Below are positions 52,708-61,271 of a stretch of DNA of 64,000 bases, piece by piece. The translations under genes were made by a program, and so were the position numbers. The notes beneath the pieces are model-generated. The model ran no database searches and was not told the origin of the DNA. It worked only from the letters and a program-made list of their open reading frames with translations. Each line of letters begins with the position of its first letter. Position 1 is the stretch's first letter. The DNA comes from Allomeiothermus silvanus DSM 9946 (GTDB lineage Bacteria > Deinococcota > Deinococci > Deinococcales > Thermaceae): contig NC_014212.1 in NCBI RefSeq assembly GCF_000092125.1, forward strand, positions 2,478,279-2,542,278, written 5' to 3'.

Positions 52708-54048
52708 ATGCCGCAGACCAAACCCGATATCTTGAGCATCTTGCGCGGGGAGCACGTGCGCTTCCTCCGGCTCCAGTTCACCGATATCCTAGGGCTCAAC
52801 AAGAACGTGGAAGTCCCCGCTTCGCAGTTTGAGAAGGCCCTGGATGGCGAGATCATGTTTGACGGCTCCTCCATCGAAGGCTTCACCCGGATCGAGGAGT
52901 CCGACATGCTCCTCAAACCCGACTACGACACTTTCGTGGTCTTCCCCGACGAACTAGAAGATCCCCGGCGGGGAAGGGTAGCCCGGCTGATCTGCGACGT
53001 CGCCAAGCCCGATGGCACGCCTTTCGAAGGAGATCCTCGGGGAATCCTCAAGCGACAGATCGAGCGTTTACAAAAGCTGGGCTTCGACAACCTCTACGCC
53101 GGACCGGAACCCGAGTTCTTTCTTTTCACCCGCACCCCTGAAGGACTGCCCACCACCGAAACCCACGACGCGGCAGGGTACTTCGACTTAGCTCCCATCG
53201 ACAAAGGAGAAGAGGCTAGACGGGACATGGTGAACGTGTTGGTAGCGATGGGCTTCGAGATCGAGGCCTCCCATCACGAAGTCGCCCCAGGGCAGCACGA
53301 GATCGACTTCAAGTACACCGACGCCCTCAAAGCCGCCGATAACATCACCACCTTCAAGTTTGTAGTCAAGCGGGTGGCGCTCACCCACGGGCTGCACGCC
53401 ACCTTCATGCCCAAGCCCATCGCCGGGATCAGCGGCTCGGGGATGCATATGCACCTCTCGCTCTTTAAGAAGGGAGAAAACGCCTTCTTTGACCCTAAGG
53501 GACAGCATCAGCTCTCCAAGACCGCTTTGCACTTCATCGGAGGGCTCCTGGAGCACGCTGACGGCATGGTGGCTATCACCAATCCGCTGGTGAACTCCTA
53601 CAAACGCCTCACCCCAGGGTACGAGGCCCCCACCAATATCGCCTGGTCGGCCTCTAACCGCTCAGCCATGATCCGGGTTCCGGCCCGACGCGGGGTGGGA
53701 ACCCGGGCCGAGCTGCGCATGCCCGACCCTTCCTGCAACCCCTATTTGGCCCTGGCGGTGATGATCGGCGCTGGCCTGGACGGTATCGAAGGGCGCATAG
53801 AGCCACCCCCGCCCATCCAGCGCAACATCTACCAGATGTCAGTGCGCGACCGACGCAAGCACCGGGTGCGCGAGTTGCCTGGGACACTCAGAGAGGCTCT
53901 CGAGGCGTTGCAAAAAGACCGGGTGGTGAGAAACGCCCTGGGCGAACACGCTTACGAGCATTTCTTACGTGCCAAGCGCATCGAATGGGACTCTTATCGC
54001 ATTGCCGTACACCAGTGGGAGTTGGATCAATACCTAGCGGAGTATTAG
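52708..54048 (+). CDS. glnA: Glutamine synthetase, type I
   Basis: 446 residues making glutamine from glutamate and ammonia with ATP. Segments [49 protein letters not shown] and [15 protein letters not shown] are conserved. The 446-residue length, without the beta-type insert, fits the GSI-alpha group, which is usually controlled by feedback and GlnR-type regulators, not adenylylation. It stands alone, with MITE copy B right after its stop. Confidence 0.97.
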   Translation: MPQTKPDILSILRGEHVRFLRLQFTDILGLNKNVEVPASQFEKALDGEIMFDGSSIEGFTRIEESDMLLKPDYDTFVVFPDELEDPRRGRVARLICDVAKPDGTPFEGDPRGILKRQIERLQKLGFDNLYAGPEPEFFLFTRTPEGLPTTETHDAAGYFDLAPIDKGEEARRDMVNVLVAMGFEIEASHHEVAPGQHEIDFKYTDALKAADNITTFKFVVKRVALTHGLHATFMPKPIAGISGSGMHMHLSLFKKGENAFFDPKGQHQLSKTALHFIGGLLEHADGMVAITNPLVNSYKRLTPGYEAPTNIAWSASNRSAMIRVPARRGVGTRAELRMPDPSCNPYLALAVMIGAGLDGIEGRIEPPPPIQRNIYQMSVRDRRKHRVRELPGTLREALEALQKDRVVRNALGEHAYEHFLRAKRIEWDSYRIAVHQWELDQYLAEY

Positions 54049-54053
54049 GTTTT

Positions 54054-54180
54054 ATACCAGATTCGGTTGATTCGTTACCGAACGGTAACGAATCAACCCG
54101 ACCGAAGGGAGTACTCTAGGATTCAAAAAGACAGCCTCTGAAGTTTTTAGCTTTGTAAACTGTCTTTTTGAATCCGGTAT
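54054..54180. mobile_element. Palindromic MITE-like element, copy B (127 bp)
   Basis: Termini ATACCAGATTC and GAATCCGGTAT pair with one mismatch. The inner 16-bp-arm palindrome is identical to copy A except that its 2-base centre is AA instead of TT. The 14-bp stem is conserved, with a longer loop. It begins 6 bp after the glnA stop. Between it and IS copy 3 I see a GC-rich hairpin near 54190-54230 and a DnaA box, but no gene. Confidence 0.75.
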
Positions 54181-54318
54181 TACCTCCCGGTGGGAGCTTT
54201 TCGCTTTCCGGGGAGGCTCCACCCGTGGGAAGGTACTTTGTGTAGCAATTGAGACGAGCATTAAGGGTTAGCCTGGCAGCTTCAGTTAGCGGGGGGAAAA
54301 CCCTCTGGTAGCAGACTT

Positions 54319-54327
54319 TTATCCACA
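54319..54327 (+). promoter_or_regulatory. Perfect DnaA box
   Basis: TTATCCACA, a full consensus DnaA box, single, in the non-coding stretch upstream of IS copy 3. One site alone does not make an origin. Confidence 0.4.
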
Positions 54328-54484
54328 GAAGCGCGAGGCATTCCGACCGGCAAAACTGACCGGTCAGCCAAGGAAACGTTTTGATCGCGTGAAGGCGCTT
54401 AACTCCGTGAACCCGGACAAACACATGTGAGACTCTAAGCTGGGATAAAAAGAGGGGAACCGACCAGGAAAGGAGGTTCCCCAG

Positions 54485-55621
54485 GTGCAGTTTACCACCG
54501 TTGGCCGAGAGATATGGAGAGGCGCTAGACAAGCACAGAGGCTGGCCGAGGCCAACGCAAGCGACCCAGAGGTCCAGGAACGTCTGCGCAAGCTCCGACT
54601 GGTCAAAGCCCTGCGTGAAAGTAAAAAGAGCTGGAAGGAGATCCAGGACCTGGTCGGGATCAGCCGGGCCACCTACCACCGCTGGCAAAAAGCCCTAAAA
54701 GAAAAGGGCCTGGCTGGACTCAAACCCCGCTCCCGCCGCCCTAAGCACCTGCGCACAAAGGTCCACTGGACCCCAGGGCTGCTCATTAGAATAGAAACTC
54801 TCCGCAAGGAAAACCCCACCTGGGGACGCTGGTCCATCTGGCTTACCCTCCGCAAGGAGGGTTTCCAGATGAGCGAACGCACGGTGGGGCGCATCCTGGC
54901 CTACCTGGAGAAGCACCGACGTATCGAGAGCGTGGCCGGCTACCTGGCCCGGACTCAAAGAGGGAAGCTAAAGCGAAGGGTAAACCGGCCCTACGCCAAA
55001 AGGAAGCCCCGAGGATACGAGGCCAGGGCTCCTGGGGACCTGGTCCAGGTGGACACCCTCACCCTGACCTTAGGACCGGGAAGCATGGTCAAGCACTTCT
55101 CGGCGATTGACCTCCATAGCCGGTTTGTCCTGGCGGAGGTGCACAGCCGGGCCACGGCTAAGCTTTCTGAGGGGTTCTTGTCCTTGCTTCTGGCCAGGGC
55201 CCCTTTTCCCATCCGGGCCATCCAGGTGGATGGGGGCAGCGAGTTCATGGCCGAGTTTGAGGAGGCCTGCTGTGCTCTGGGGATTGCCTTGTTTGTGCTA
55301 CCGCCGAGGAGTCCTAAACTCAATGGTCACGTGGAGCGGATGCAGCGGACCTTCAAGGAGGAGTTCTACACCCGGCCTTTGCCCACCCCGCTCAGCGAGC
55401 TGCAGGCAGAGCTGGATACCTACCTGGACTACTACAACCGCCGAAGGCCTCACATGGCCCTGGGGGGTCTTGCTCCGCTGGAGTTTTTGGCTAAGATGCA
55501 AGAGGAGTCGGTTCCTCAAAGAGTCTCAAATGTGTTGACCGATTACAGGGTCTTGCTCCGCTGGAGTTTTTGGCTAAGATGCAAGAGGAGTCGGTTCCTC
55601 AAAGAGTCTCAAATGTGTTGA
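54485..55621 (+). CDS. IS481-like transposase, copy 3
   Basis: The same 354-codon core as the other copies. The frame leaves the first right end and reads 24 residues through the duplicated end in a different phase (tail RVLLRWSFWLRCKRS...), stopping 9 bp before the second terminus. The HTH and DDE residues are intact. Confidence 0.92.
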   Translation: MQFTTVGREIWRGARQAQRLAEANASDPEVQERLRKLRLVKALRESKKSWKEIQDLVGISRATYHRWQKALKEKGLAGLKPRSRRPKHLRTKVHWTPGLLIRIETLRKENPTWGRWSIWLTLRKEGFQMSERTVGRILAYLEKHRRIESVAGYLARTQRGKLKRRVNRPYAKRKPRGYEARAPGDLVQVDTLTLTLGPGSMVKHFSAIDLHSRFVLAEVHSRATAKLSEGFLSLLLARAPFPIRAIQVDGGSEFMAEFEEACCALGIALFVLPPRSPKLNGHVERMQRTFKEEFYTRPLPTPLSELQAELDTYLDYYNRRRPHMALGGLAPLEFLAKMQEESVPQRVSNVLTDYRVLLRWSFWLRCKRSRFLKESQMC

Positions 55622-55630
55622 CCGATTACA
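55548..55630 (+). repeat. 83-bp tandem duplication of the IS right end
   Basis: Exact copy of 55465-55547, including the terminal inverted repeat. The two copies are head to tail without spacer. Confidence 0.95.
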
Positions 55631-55635
55631 CTCCG

Positions 55636-55664
55636 TTGACAAGAGACCGGACAACCTGTATAGA
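55636..55664 (+). promoter_or_regulatory. Promoter of the second liv operon
   Basis: TTGACA (55636-55641), 17 bp and TATAGA (55659-55664), with a leader of about 110 bp. The IS target duplication ends at 55635, so everything upstream of the -35 has been displaced. Confidence 0.75.
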
Positions 55665-55779
55665 ATGAGCCCGCAACACGAGCGCGGCGAGTAACTGCTT
55701 TGACCGAGAACTTCTTTCCGTCATACACGTATATGGTCAGGGAAGTAACGATGCGTTCAAAGTTGGTGGAGGAATCAGC

Positions 55780-56943
55780 ATGAAGAAAACCCTTATCGTA
55801 GCAATTGGCGCACTGGTCCTGGGGCTGGCTTCGGCCCAGTCCAACGTGATCAAGATCGCCACCCAGTCGCCGTTGTCGGGCGGACAAGCGGCCTTGGGCG
55901 AGCAGATCAAGCTGGGGGCCCAGGTAGCTGTAGAAGAGGCCCAGGCCCGGTTCAAGGCTATGGGCTTTGACCTGCAACTAGCCCCCTACGATGACCAGGC
56001 CAACCCCGATACCGGCGTAGCCAATGCCAACCGGATCATCAACGACAAAGATATCCTAGGCGTGGTAGGCCACCTCAACTCCGGTGTAGCCATTCCCGCC
56101 TCAGAGGTTTATGCCCGCACCGGGCTGGTGATGGTCTCCCCTGCCAACACCAACCCCCGCGTCACTGACCGCAACCTGCCCAACGTCAACCGGATCTGCG
56201 GACGCGATGATGTACAGGGCCCGGCCGGAGCCGAGTTCGCCTACCGCGACCTCAAAGTGACCAAGGCCTTCGTACTCCACGACAAAACCGCCTATGGGCA
56301 AGGCTTGGCGGAGAACTTCGCTAAGCGCTTCAGAGAACTCGGCGGAACTATACTGCAGCTTGTGGGCACCGAGGAGAAGAGCAACTTCGCCTCGCTGATC
56401 CTCCAGATCCAAGCTGCCAAGCCTGACCTAATTTACTTCGGCGGCATCTACGACCAGATTGGCCCCTTCGCCAAACAGCTTCGCGAGCGCGGTATCACCA
56501 CTCCTATCATGGGTGGTGACGGCCTCGACTCCTCCGAATATGAGCGCCTAGCCGGGACCGCGGCAGCCAAGAACACCTACTTCACCACGGTCGCCGGTCC
56601 GGTGAGCCAGTTCCCCAAGGCTGCGGCTTTGGCTAAGGTCTTCGAGCAGAAGTTCAATAAGAAGATCGAGGGCTTCGGCATCTATGCCTATGACGCCGCA
56701 AATGTGATCATTGCGGCCATCGAAGCGGCCATCAAGGCCAACGGTGGTAAGAAGCCCGATGTGAAACAGGTAGCCCAGGAAGTCCGCAAGGTCAAGCTCT
56801 CCGGCCTCACCGGCGACATCGAGTTTGACAGCAAAGGCGACATCAAGGTGGCGGACTACTTCGTACTTTATATGGAGAACGGGGTGTACGCCCAGGCCAA
56901 GCTGCTGAAGAAGGTGGCGGTCCCGGCTCCGGCTCTGCGCTAA
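55780..56943 (+). CDS. livK: Branched-chain amino-acid ABC transporter substrate-binding protein
   Basis: 387 residues with signal peptide LIVAIGALVLGLASAQ. The mature part begins IKIATQSPLSGGQAALGEQIKLGAQVAVEE, the LivJ/LivK hallmark, and contains DDQANPDTGVANANRIINDKDILGVVGHLNSGVAIPASEVYA. It binds leucine, isoleucine or valine outside the membrane. GGAGGAA is upstream of the ATG. An attenuating hairpin after the gene suggests excess over the membrane parts. Confidence 0.95.
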   Translation: MKKTLIVAIGALVLGLASAQSNVIKIATQSPLSGGQAALGEQIKLGAQVAVEEAQARFKAMGFDLQLAPYDDQANPDTGVANANRIINDKDILGVVGHLNSGVAIPASEVYARTGLVMVSPANTNPRVTDRNLPNVNRICGRDDVQGPAGAEFAYRDLKVTKAFVLHDKTAYGQGLAENFAKRFRELGGTILQLVGTEEKSNFASLILQIQAAKPDLIYFGGIYDQIGPFAKQLRERGITTPIMGGDGLDSSEYERLAGTAAAKNTYFTTVAGPVSQFPKAAALAKVFEQKFNKKIEGFGIYAYDAANVIIAAIEAAIKANGGKKPDVKQVAQEVRKVKLSGLTGDIEFDSKGDIKVADYFVLYMENGVYAQAKLLKKVAVPAPALR

Positions 56944-56960
56944 CTTTGAGCAAAGCTCGA

Positions 56961-56985
56961 GGGGTGGCCTTCGGGCCACCCCTTT
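56961..56985 (+). terminator. Hairpin between livK and livH
   Basis: GGGGTGGCC, tetraloop TTCG, GGCCACCCC, then TTT. The short T-run suggests partial termination, allowing readthrough to livH at lower level. Confidence 0.8.
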
Positions 56986-57114
56986 GAAGTGCCCGGACTC
57001 GGATATCTCTCTGGCTCGCCAAACCAGGATATTGGGGTTTGGATTGTCGCGCCGTCAGAAAATCATTTATCATCCGGTGATGAAGCTTGCTGGTCTAAGC
57101 AAAGGAGGCCTCGC

Positions 57115-58077
57115 TTGCTAGATGCTCTGTTGCAACTCTTACCGCAGGTGTTCTTCGAGGGGCTGCTGCTCGGGTTCGTGTACGCCATGATCGCGCTGGG
57201 CTATACCATGGTCTACGGGGTGCTCGAGCTGATCAACTTCGCCCACTCGGAGATCTTCATGATCGGAGCAGTGGCTGGGGTGGAAGTCTTCCGCTATCTA
57301 GTCCCGGTGATCCCCAACGCCCTGTTGCTCCTGTTGATCGCCTTGGTCATCGGAGCTGCCATCTCCGGGACCGTGGCGGTGTGGGTTGAACGACTGGCTT
57401 ACCGACCCCTGCGCAAGCGGGGCGCAGTCAACCGGCTGGTGCCGCTGATCACGGCCATAGGGGTTTCCTTTGTGCTACAAGACCTGGTGCGGTTGATCGA
57501 GGCCATCTGGCACAACGAGTTCTTTCTGCGTATCAACAGCCTGCCCGCGCTCGAGCAGTCCTTTTCTCTCTTGGGCATTTTCATCCAGCTCAAGTCCATC
57601 ATATTGGTAGTGGTCTCGATCCTGATGCTCCTGGGACTCAGCTATCTGGTCAACCGCACCAAGCTGGGGACCGCCATCCGCGCCGTAGCACAAGACATGA
57701 ACACCGCCGCTCTGATGGGGATTAACCCCGACCAGATCATCTCGCGCACCTTCTTGATCGGCGGAGCCCTGGCCGGGGTTGCAGGGGTACTCTTTGCCGT
57801 ACAGTACACCACTATCTCGCCCTACGTGGGCTTTTTGCCAGGGCTCAAGGCTTTTACCGCCGCTGTGCTAGGCGGGATCGGGAACATTCCTGGCGCGATG
57901 GTGGGCGGATTGGTGCTGGGGCAGCTCGAGACGCTAGCCGGGACCTACATGCCCACCCTCACCAACGGAAACTTCGGCACCGAGTACAAGGACGTGATCG
58001 CTTTCCTAATCCTGATCTTGCTACTCCTTTTCAGGCCCCAAGGGCTCTTGGGCCAAGTGGTCAAGGAGAAAGTATGA
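57115..58077 (+). CDS. livH: Branched-chain amino-acid ABC transporter permease LivH
   Basis: About 320 residues from a TTG at 57115, chosen because AAAGGAGG lies 6 bp upstream and family similarity begins there; the longer frame from 56989 crosses the attenuator region. FFEGLLLGFVYAMIALGYTMVYGVLELINFAHSEIFMIGA is the LivH signature, and GTAIRAVAQDMNTAALMGIN is the coupling segment. It forms the channel with LivM, whose gene overlaps by 4 bp. Confidence 0.93.
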   Translation: MLDALLQLLPQVFFEGLLLGFVYAMIALGYTMVYGVLELINFAHSEIFMIGAVAGVEVFRYLVPVIPNALLLLLIALVIGAAISGTVAVWVERLAYRPLRKRGAVNRLVPLITAIGVSFVLQDLVRLIEAIWHNEFFLRINSLPALEQSFSLLGIFIQLKSIILVVVSILMLLGLSYLVNRTKLGTAIRAVAQDMNTAALMGINPDQIISRTFLIGGALAGVAGVLFAVQYTTISPYVGFLPGLKAFTAAVLGGIGNIPGAMVGGLVLGQLETLAGTYMPTLTNGNFGTEYKDVIAFLILILLLLFRPQGLLGQVVKEKV

Positions 58078-59465
58078 GCAAGAACCGTGGCAATGGCCTG
58101 GTACTGGCAGCGGCGGTGGCTTCCCTGCTGCTGTTGCTTTTGGCCCCCAGTACCCTGACCGGGCTGGTGGCCATCGCGGCGGTGGGGCTCACCGCTTACC
58201 TGCGGGCTTCTATGCCGGTGCGGGCCCTCTCGCTGGCTCTGCTCTCCCTGGGCTGTACCCTGGGGCTGGCCCGGGGGGCTGGGGGAGAGGTGCTCTTTAT
58301 CGGCTTGGTGGCGGTGCTGGTGTCGCTCATCACCATCCCTAACGTCCCTGGCTGGATCAAAGGGCTGCTGGGGGCGGCCATCCTGCTTATCTCGATCCCT
58401 ATCGCGGGGTTCGCCAACTCCTTCCTCTTCGAGCTGGGCATCCAGATTGGCATCTACGCTGCGATGGCCCTGGGCCTTAACGTGGTGGTGGGGATGGCCG
58501 GGCTCTTGGACCTGGGCTATGCGGCTTTCTTCGCCATCGGGGCCTATACTTGGGCCATCTTTGGCTCACCGCAAGCCAATCATTTCACCGCTGGGGGTTT
58601 CCCGCTCAACGGGAACTTCTTTTATCTCTTTATGGTGTTGGCGGTCATTACCACTGCGATTACCGGTCTGCTGATCGGCCTGCCCGCCCTACGGCTACGG
58701 GGGGATTACCTGGCCATCGTGACGTTGGGGCTGGGCGAGGTGGTGCGGGTGCTGGCCAACAACCTCGATCACCCCGTGAATCTCACCAACGGCCCACAAG
58801 GCATTACCCCTGTAGAGCGCCCCCCCATCGACTGGTTCCGCAGCCTGATGGGTTCCATCGGCATCCATCTAGACGCCAAAACCGACTACCAGCTCTTTTT
58901 CTACCTGTTGGTGCTGGTCGTCATCGGCATCGTAATCATGGTGAATGTCAACTTGGGCAACTCCCGCTTTGGACGGGCCTGGGTAGCCATCCGTGAGGAC
59001 GAGACGGCTGCCAAAGCCATGGGCATCCCCATGCTGGGCACCAAGCTCTTAGCCTTTGCCACTGGGGCGGCCTTTTCCGGAGCGATGGGGGTGATCTTCG
59101 CAGCGCAGCGCACCTTTGTGAGCCCGGAGTCTTTCACCCTGTTGGCCTCGATCACCATCCTGGGGATGGTCGTGCTGGGGGGCATGGGCTCGATCCCTGG
59201 GGTGATCCTGGGAGCAGCGGCCCTAACCATCCTCAATATCGACATCCTCAAAAGCTTCTCGGAATACCTCAATTCCCTCCGTCAGAGTGGGGCAACCGTG
59301 CTGGGCTTCAACCTGGCCAACCTGCCCAACCAATTTGAACCGGCCAAGTACGAGCGGTTGGTGTTTGGGGTGGTGCTGATCCTGATGATGATCTTCCGAC
59401 CTGAAGGGCTCATCCCCGAACGGCGGCACAAGCTCGAGGCCGAGGAAGCCAAGGAGGGATCATGA
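58074..59465 (+). CDS. livM: Branched-chain amino-acid ABC transporter permease LivM
   Basis: 463 residues, with an extended N-terminus of about five extra hydrophobic segments before the family core (GLNVVVGMAGLLDLGYAAFFAIGAYTWAI). RFGRAWVAIREDETAAKAMGI is the coupling segment, and LIFRPEGLIPERR-like residues close the protein. Overlaps of 4 bp at both ends indicate tight translational coupling. Confidence 0.94.
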   Translation: MSKNRGNGLVLAAAVASLLLLLLAPSTLTGLVAIAAVGLTAYLRASMPVRALSLALLSLGCTLGLARGAGGEVLFIGLVAVLVSLITIPNVPGWIKGLLGAAILLISIPIAGFANSFLFELGIQIGIYAAMALGLNVVVGMAGLLDLGYAAFFAIGAYTWAIFGSPQANHFTAGGFPLNGNFFYLFMVLAVITTAITGLLIGLPALRLRGDYLAIVTLGLGEVVRVLANNLDHPVNLTNGPQGITPVERPPIDWFRSLMGSIGIHLDAKTDYQLFFYLLVLVVIGIVIMVNVNLGNSRFGRAWVAIREDETAAKAMGIPMLGTKLLAFATGAAFSGAMGVIFAAQRTFVSPESFTLLASITILGMVVLGGMGSIPGVILGAAALTILNIDILKSFSEYLNSLRQSGATVLGFNLANLPNQFEPAKYERLVFGVVLILMMIFRPEGLIPERRHKLEAEEAKEGS

Positions 59466-60277
59466 GCGCACCCCTTATCTCTCCCCCCACAGTACGCGGC
59501 TACTCCCTTTCGGTTCAGGGCGTTTCCAAGCGCTTTGGTGGACTGCTGGCGGTCAACGACGTAAGCCTCGAGGTCAGGCCTGGTGAAATCTTCTCGGTGA
59601 TCGGCCCTAACGGTGCCGGAAAGACCACGTTTTTCAATCTGCTCACCGGTATCTACACACCCGATCAGGGAAAGATCCTGCTGGGCGGTGAGGACATCAC
59701 TGGGCTATCGCCCGATAAAGTAGCGGCTAAAGGGGTGGGCCGTACTTTTCAAAACATCCGCCTATTTGGAGCCATGACCGTGCTGGAGAACGTGCTGGTG
59801 GGCCACCACATCCACACCCACACTTCCTATCTGGCCTCCATTCTGCACACCCCCAGGTTCCGTCGTGAAGAGGCTCGGGCCAAGGCCCGGGCCATGGAGT
59901 TGCTCGAGTATATGGGCCTGGCACACCGAGCCGGGGAACTTTCCCGCAACCTGCCCTATGGCGAGCAACGCCGCTTGGAGATTGCCCGGGCGCTGGCTCT
60001 CGAGCCCAAACTGCTGCTCTTGGACGAGCCTGCCGCAGGGATGAACCCTCAGGAGACCGACCAGCTCAAACAAGACGTACAGAGGTTGCGTAAGGAACTG
60101 GGCCTGACCATCGTGCTGATTGAGCACGATATGAGCATGGTGATGAGCATCTCGGACCGTATCACGGTGCTCGAGTACGGCTCCAAGATCGCCGAGGGAC
60201 TCCCGGCGGAGATCCGCAGCAACCCTCGAGTGATCGAGGCCTATTTAGGCAAGGGTGCCGCAGGGGGTGCTGCGTGA
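59462..60277 (+). CDS. livG: Branched-chain amino-acid ABC transporter ATP-binding protein LivG
   Basis: 271 residues. Walker A GPNGAGKTT is near residue 44, signature region LPYGEQRRLEIARAL, Walker B LLLLDEPAAGMNPQET, and the LivG-specific VGRTFQNIRLF and LIEHDMSMVM. It hydrolyses ATP with LivF to drive import. Confidence 0.96.
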   Translation: MSAPLISPPTVRGYSLSVQGVSKRFGGLLAVNDVSLEVRPGEIFSVIGPNGAGKTTFFNLLTGIYTPDQGKILLGGEDITGLSPDKVAAKGVGRTFQNIRLFGAMTVLENVLVGHHIHTHTSYLASILHTPRFRREEARAKARAMELLEYMGLAHRAGELSRNLPYGEQRRLEIARALALEPKLLLLDEPAAGMNPQETDQLKQDVQRLRKELGLTIVLIEHDMSMVMSISDRITVLEYGSKIAEGLPAEIRSNPRVIEAYLGKGAAGGAA

Positions 60278-60996
60278 GTACAACTCCCATGCTCGAGCTC
60301 AAGGACGTGCACACCTACTACGGCCACATTCACGCCCTACAGGGGATCTCGCTCAAGGTTAACGAGGGCGAAATCGTGACCCTAATCGGAGCCAACGGTG
60401 CGGGCAAAAGCACCACCTTGCGCACCATCAGCGGAATGGTCAAGGCCCGGCGCGGTGAGGTACTCTACCAGGGCAAGCCCATTCAGCGTCTCGATGCCCA
60501 CAAGATCGTAGCCATGGGTATCGGCCACGTCCCGGAGGGGCGGCGCATCTTTCCTAGGCTCACCGTGGAGGAAAACCTCGAGATCGGGGCCTTCCTTGAG
60601 AGCGACAGGAAGATTGTGCAAGAGCGTAAGGAATACGCCTTCCAGCTTTTTCCCCGCCTGTACGAGCGCCGCACCCAGAAAGGCGGGACCTTGTCTGGGG
60701 GTGAGCAGCAGATGCTAGCTATCGGGCGAGCTTTGATGCAAAACCCCAAGCTGCTACTGATGGACGAGCCCTCCATGGGTCTAGCCCCGGTGCTGGTGGA
60801 CTTCATCTTCGAAACCATCCAAAACCTCAACAAAGCCGGCAAGACCATTCTCCTGGTCGAGCAGAATGCCCGCATCGCTCTCCAGATTGCCCATCGGGGC
60901 TACGTTTTGCAGACCGGCCGCCTCACCTTCTCGGGACCGGCGGCGGAATTGGCAGCTCGGCCTGAGATCCAAGAAGCCTATCTGGGCGGGCACTAA
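60274..60996 (+). CDS. livF: Branched-chain amino-acid ABC transporter ATP-binding protein LivF
   Basis: 240 residues from a GTG overlapping livG (GTGA). Walker A GANGAGKST, signature LSGGEQQMLAIGRAL, Walker B LLMDEPSMGLAP and VEQNARIALQIAHRGYVLQTG are typical of LivF. It is the last gene of the five-gene operon. Confidence 0.96.
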   Translation: MSTTPMLELKDVHTYYGHIHALQGISLKVNEGEIVTLIGANGAGKSTTLRTISGMVKARRGEVLYQGKPIQRLDAHKIVAMGIGHVPEGRRIFPRLTVEENLEIGAFLESDRKIVQERKEYAFQLFPRLYERRTQKGGTLSGGEQQMLAIGRALMQNPKLLLMDEPSMGLAPVLVDFIFETIQNLNKAGKTILLVEQNARIALQIAHRGYVLQTGRLTFSGPAAELAARPEIQEAYLGGH

Positions 60997-61095
60997 ACTC
61001 TGTTGAAGAGGATTACCCCGATCAAGGAACCCCAGCTTCCTCTGCAGCGAGGATGCCCCTACTGGCAGAGCACACGGGATGTTCTATAATTCTCA

Positions 61096-61117
61096 GGGCT
61101 CGAGGTTCCTCGAGCCC
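61096..61117 (+). terminator. Hairpin after the second liv operon
   Basis: GGGCTCGAGG and CCTCGAGCCC around TT make a perfect 10-bp stem about 100 bp after livF. There is no long T-run, so its strength is uncertain. Confidence 0.5.
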
Positions 61118-61148
61118 CCTTTGGGGCTACCTGATCTAACCCCGCATC

Positions 61149-61237
61149 TTCGCCGGGTGTATTTTCGCCGAGACGCTTCTTTCGCCGAGCGGAGCGAGGG
61201 GTGGGGATTGTAGCGGAAGCAAAGCTCAGCGTATACT
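61149..61237 (+). promoter_or_regulatory. Upstream region of the family 5 binding protein: triple TTCGCCG and promoter
   Basis: TTCGCCG occurs at 61149, 61164 and 61181 (spacing 15 and 17 bp). Just after it TTGTAG (61208-61213), 18 bp and TATACT (61232-61237) form a promoter candidate. The repeats could be operator or activator sites. Confidence 0.45.
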
Positions 61238-61271
61238 CTCTTCCGTGCTTGTAAAGAAAGGAGTGGTTAGA

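Larger units (their letters stand above)
54408..55630 (+). mobile_element. IS481-like insertion sequence, copy 3, with duplicated right end
   Basis: A standard 1140-bp element (54408-55547) followed by a perfect second copy of its last 83 bp (55548-55630). The 5-bp duplication CTCCG flanks the whole unit (54403-54407 and 55631-55635), outside the extra end. The right duplication directly precedes the -35 box of the second liv operon. Confidence 0.93.

Noticed and set aside
54319..54327. Replication origin
   Set aside because: Only one DnaA box and no dnaA, dnaN or AT-rich unwinding region nearby.
61081..61095. TATAAT-like sequence after livF as a promoter
   Set aside because: No -35 partner and it runs directly into a hairpin; the better promoter is at 61208-61237.
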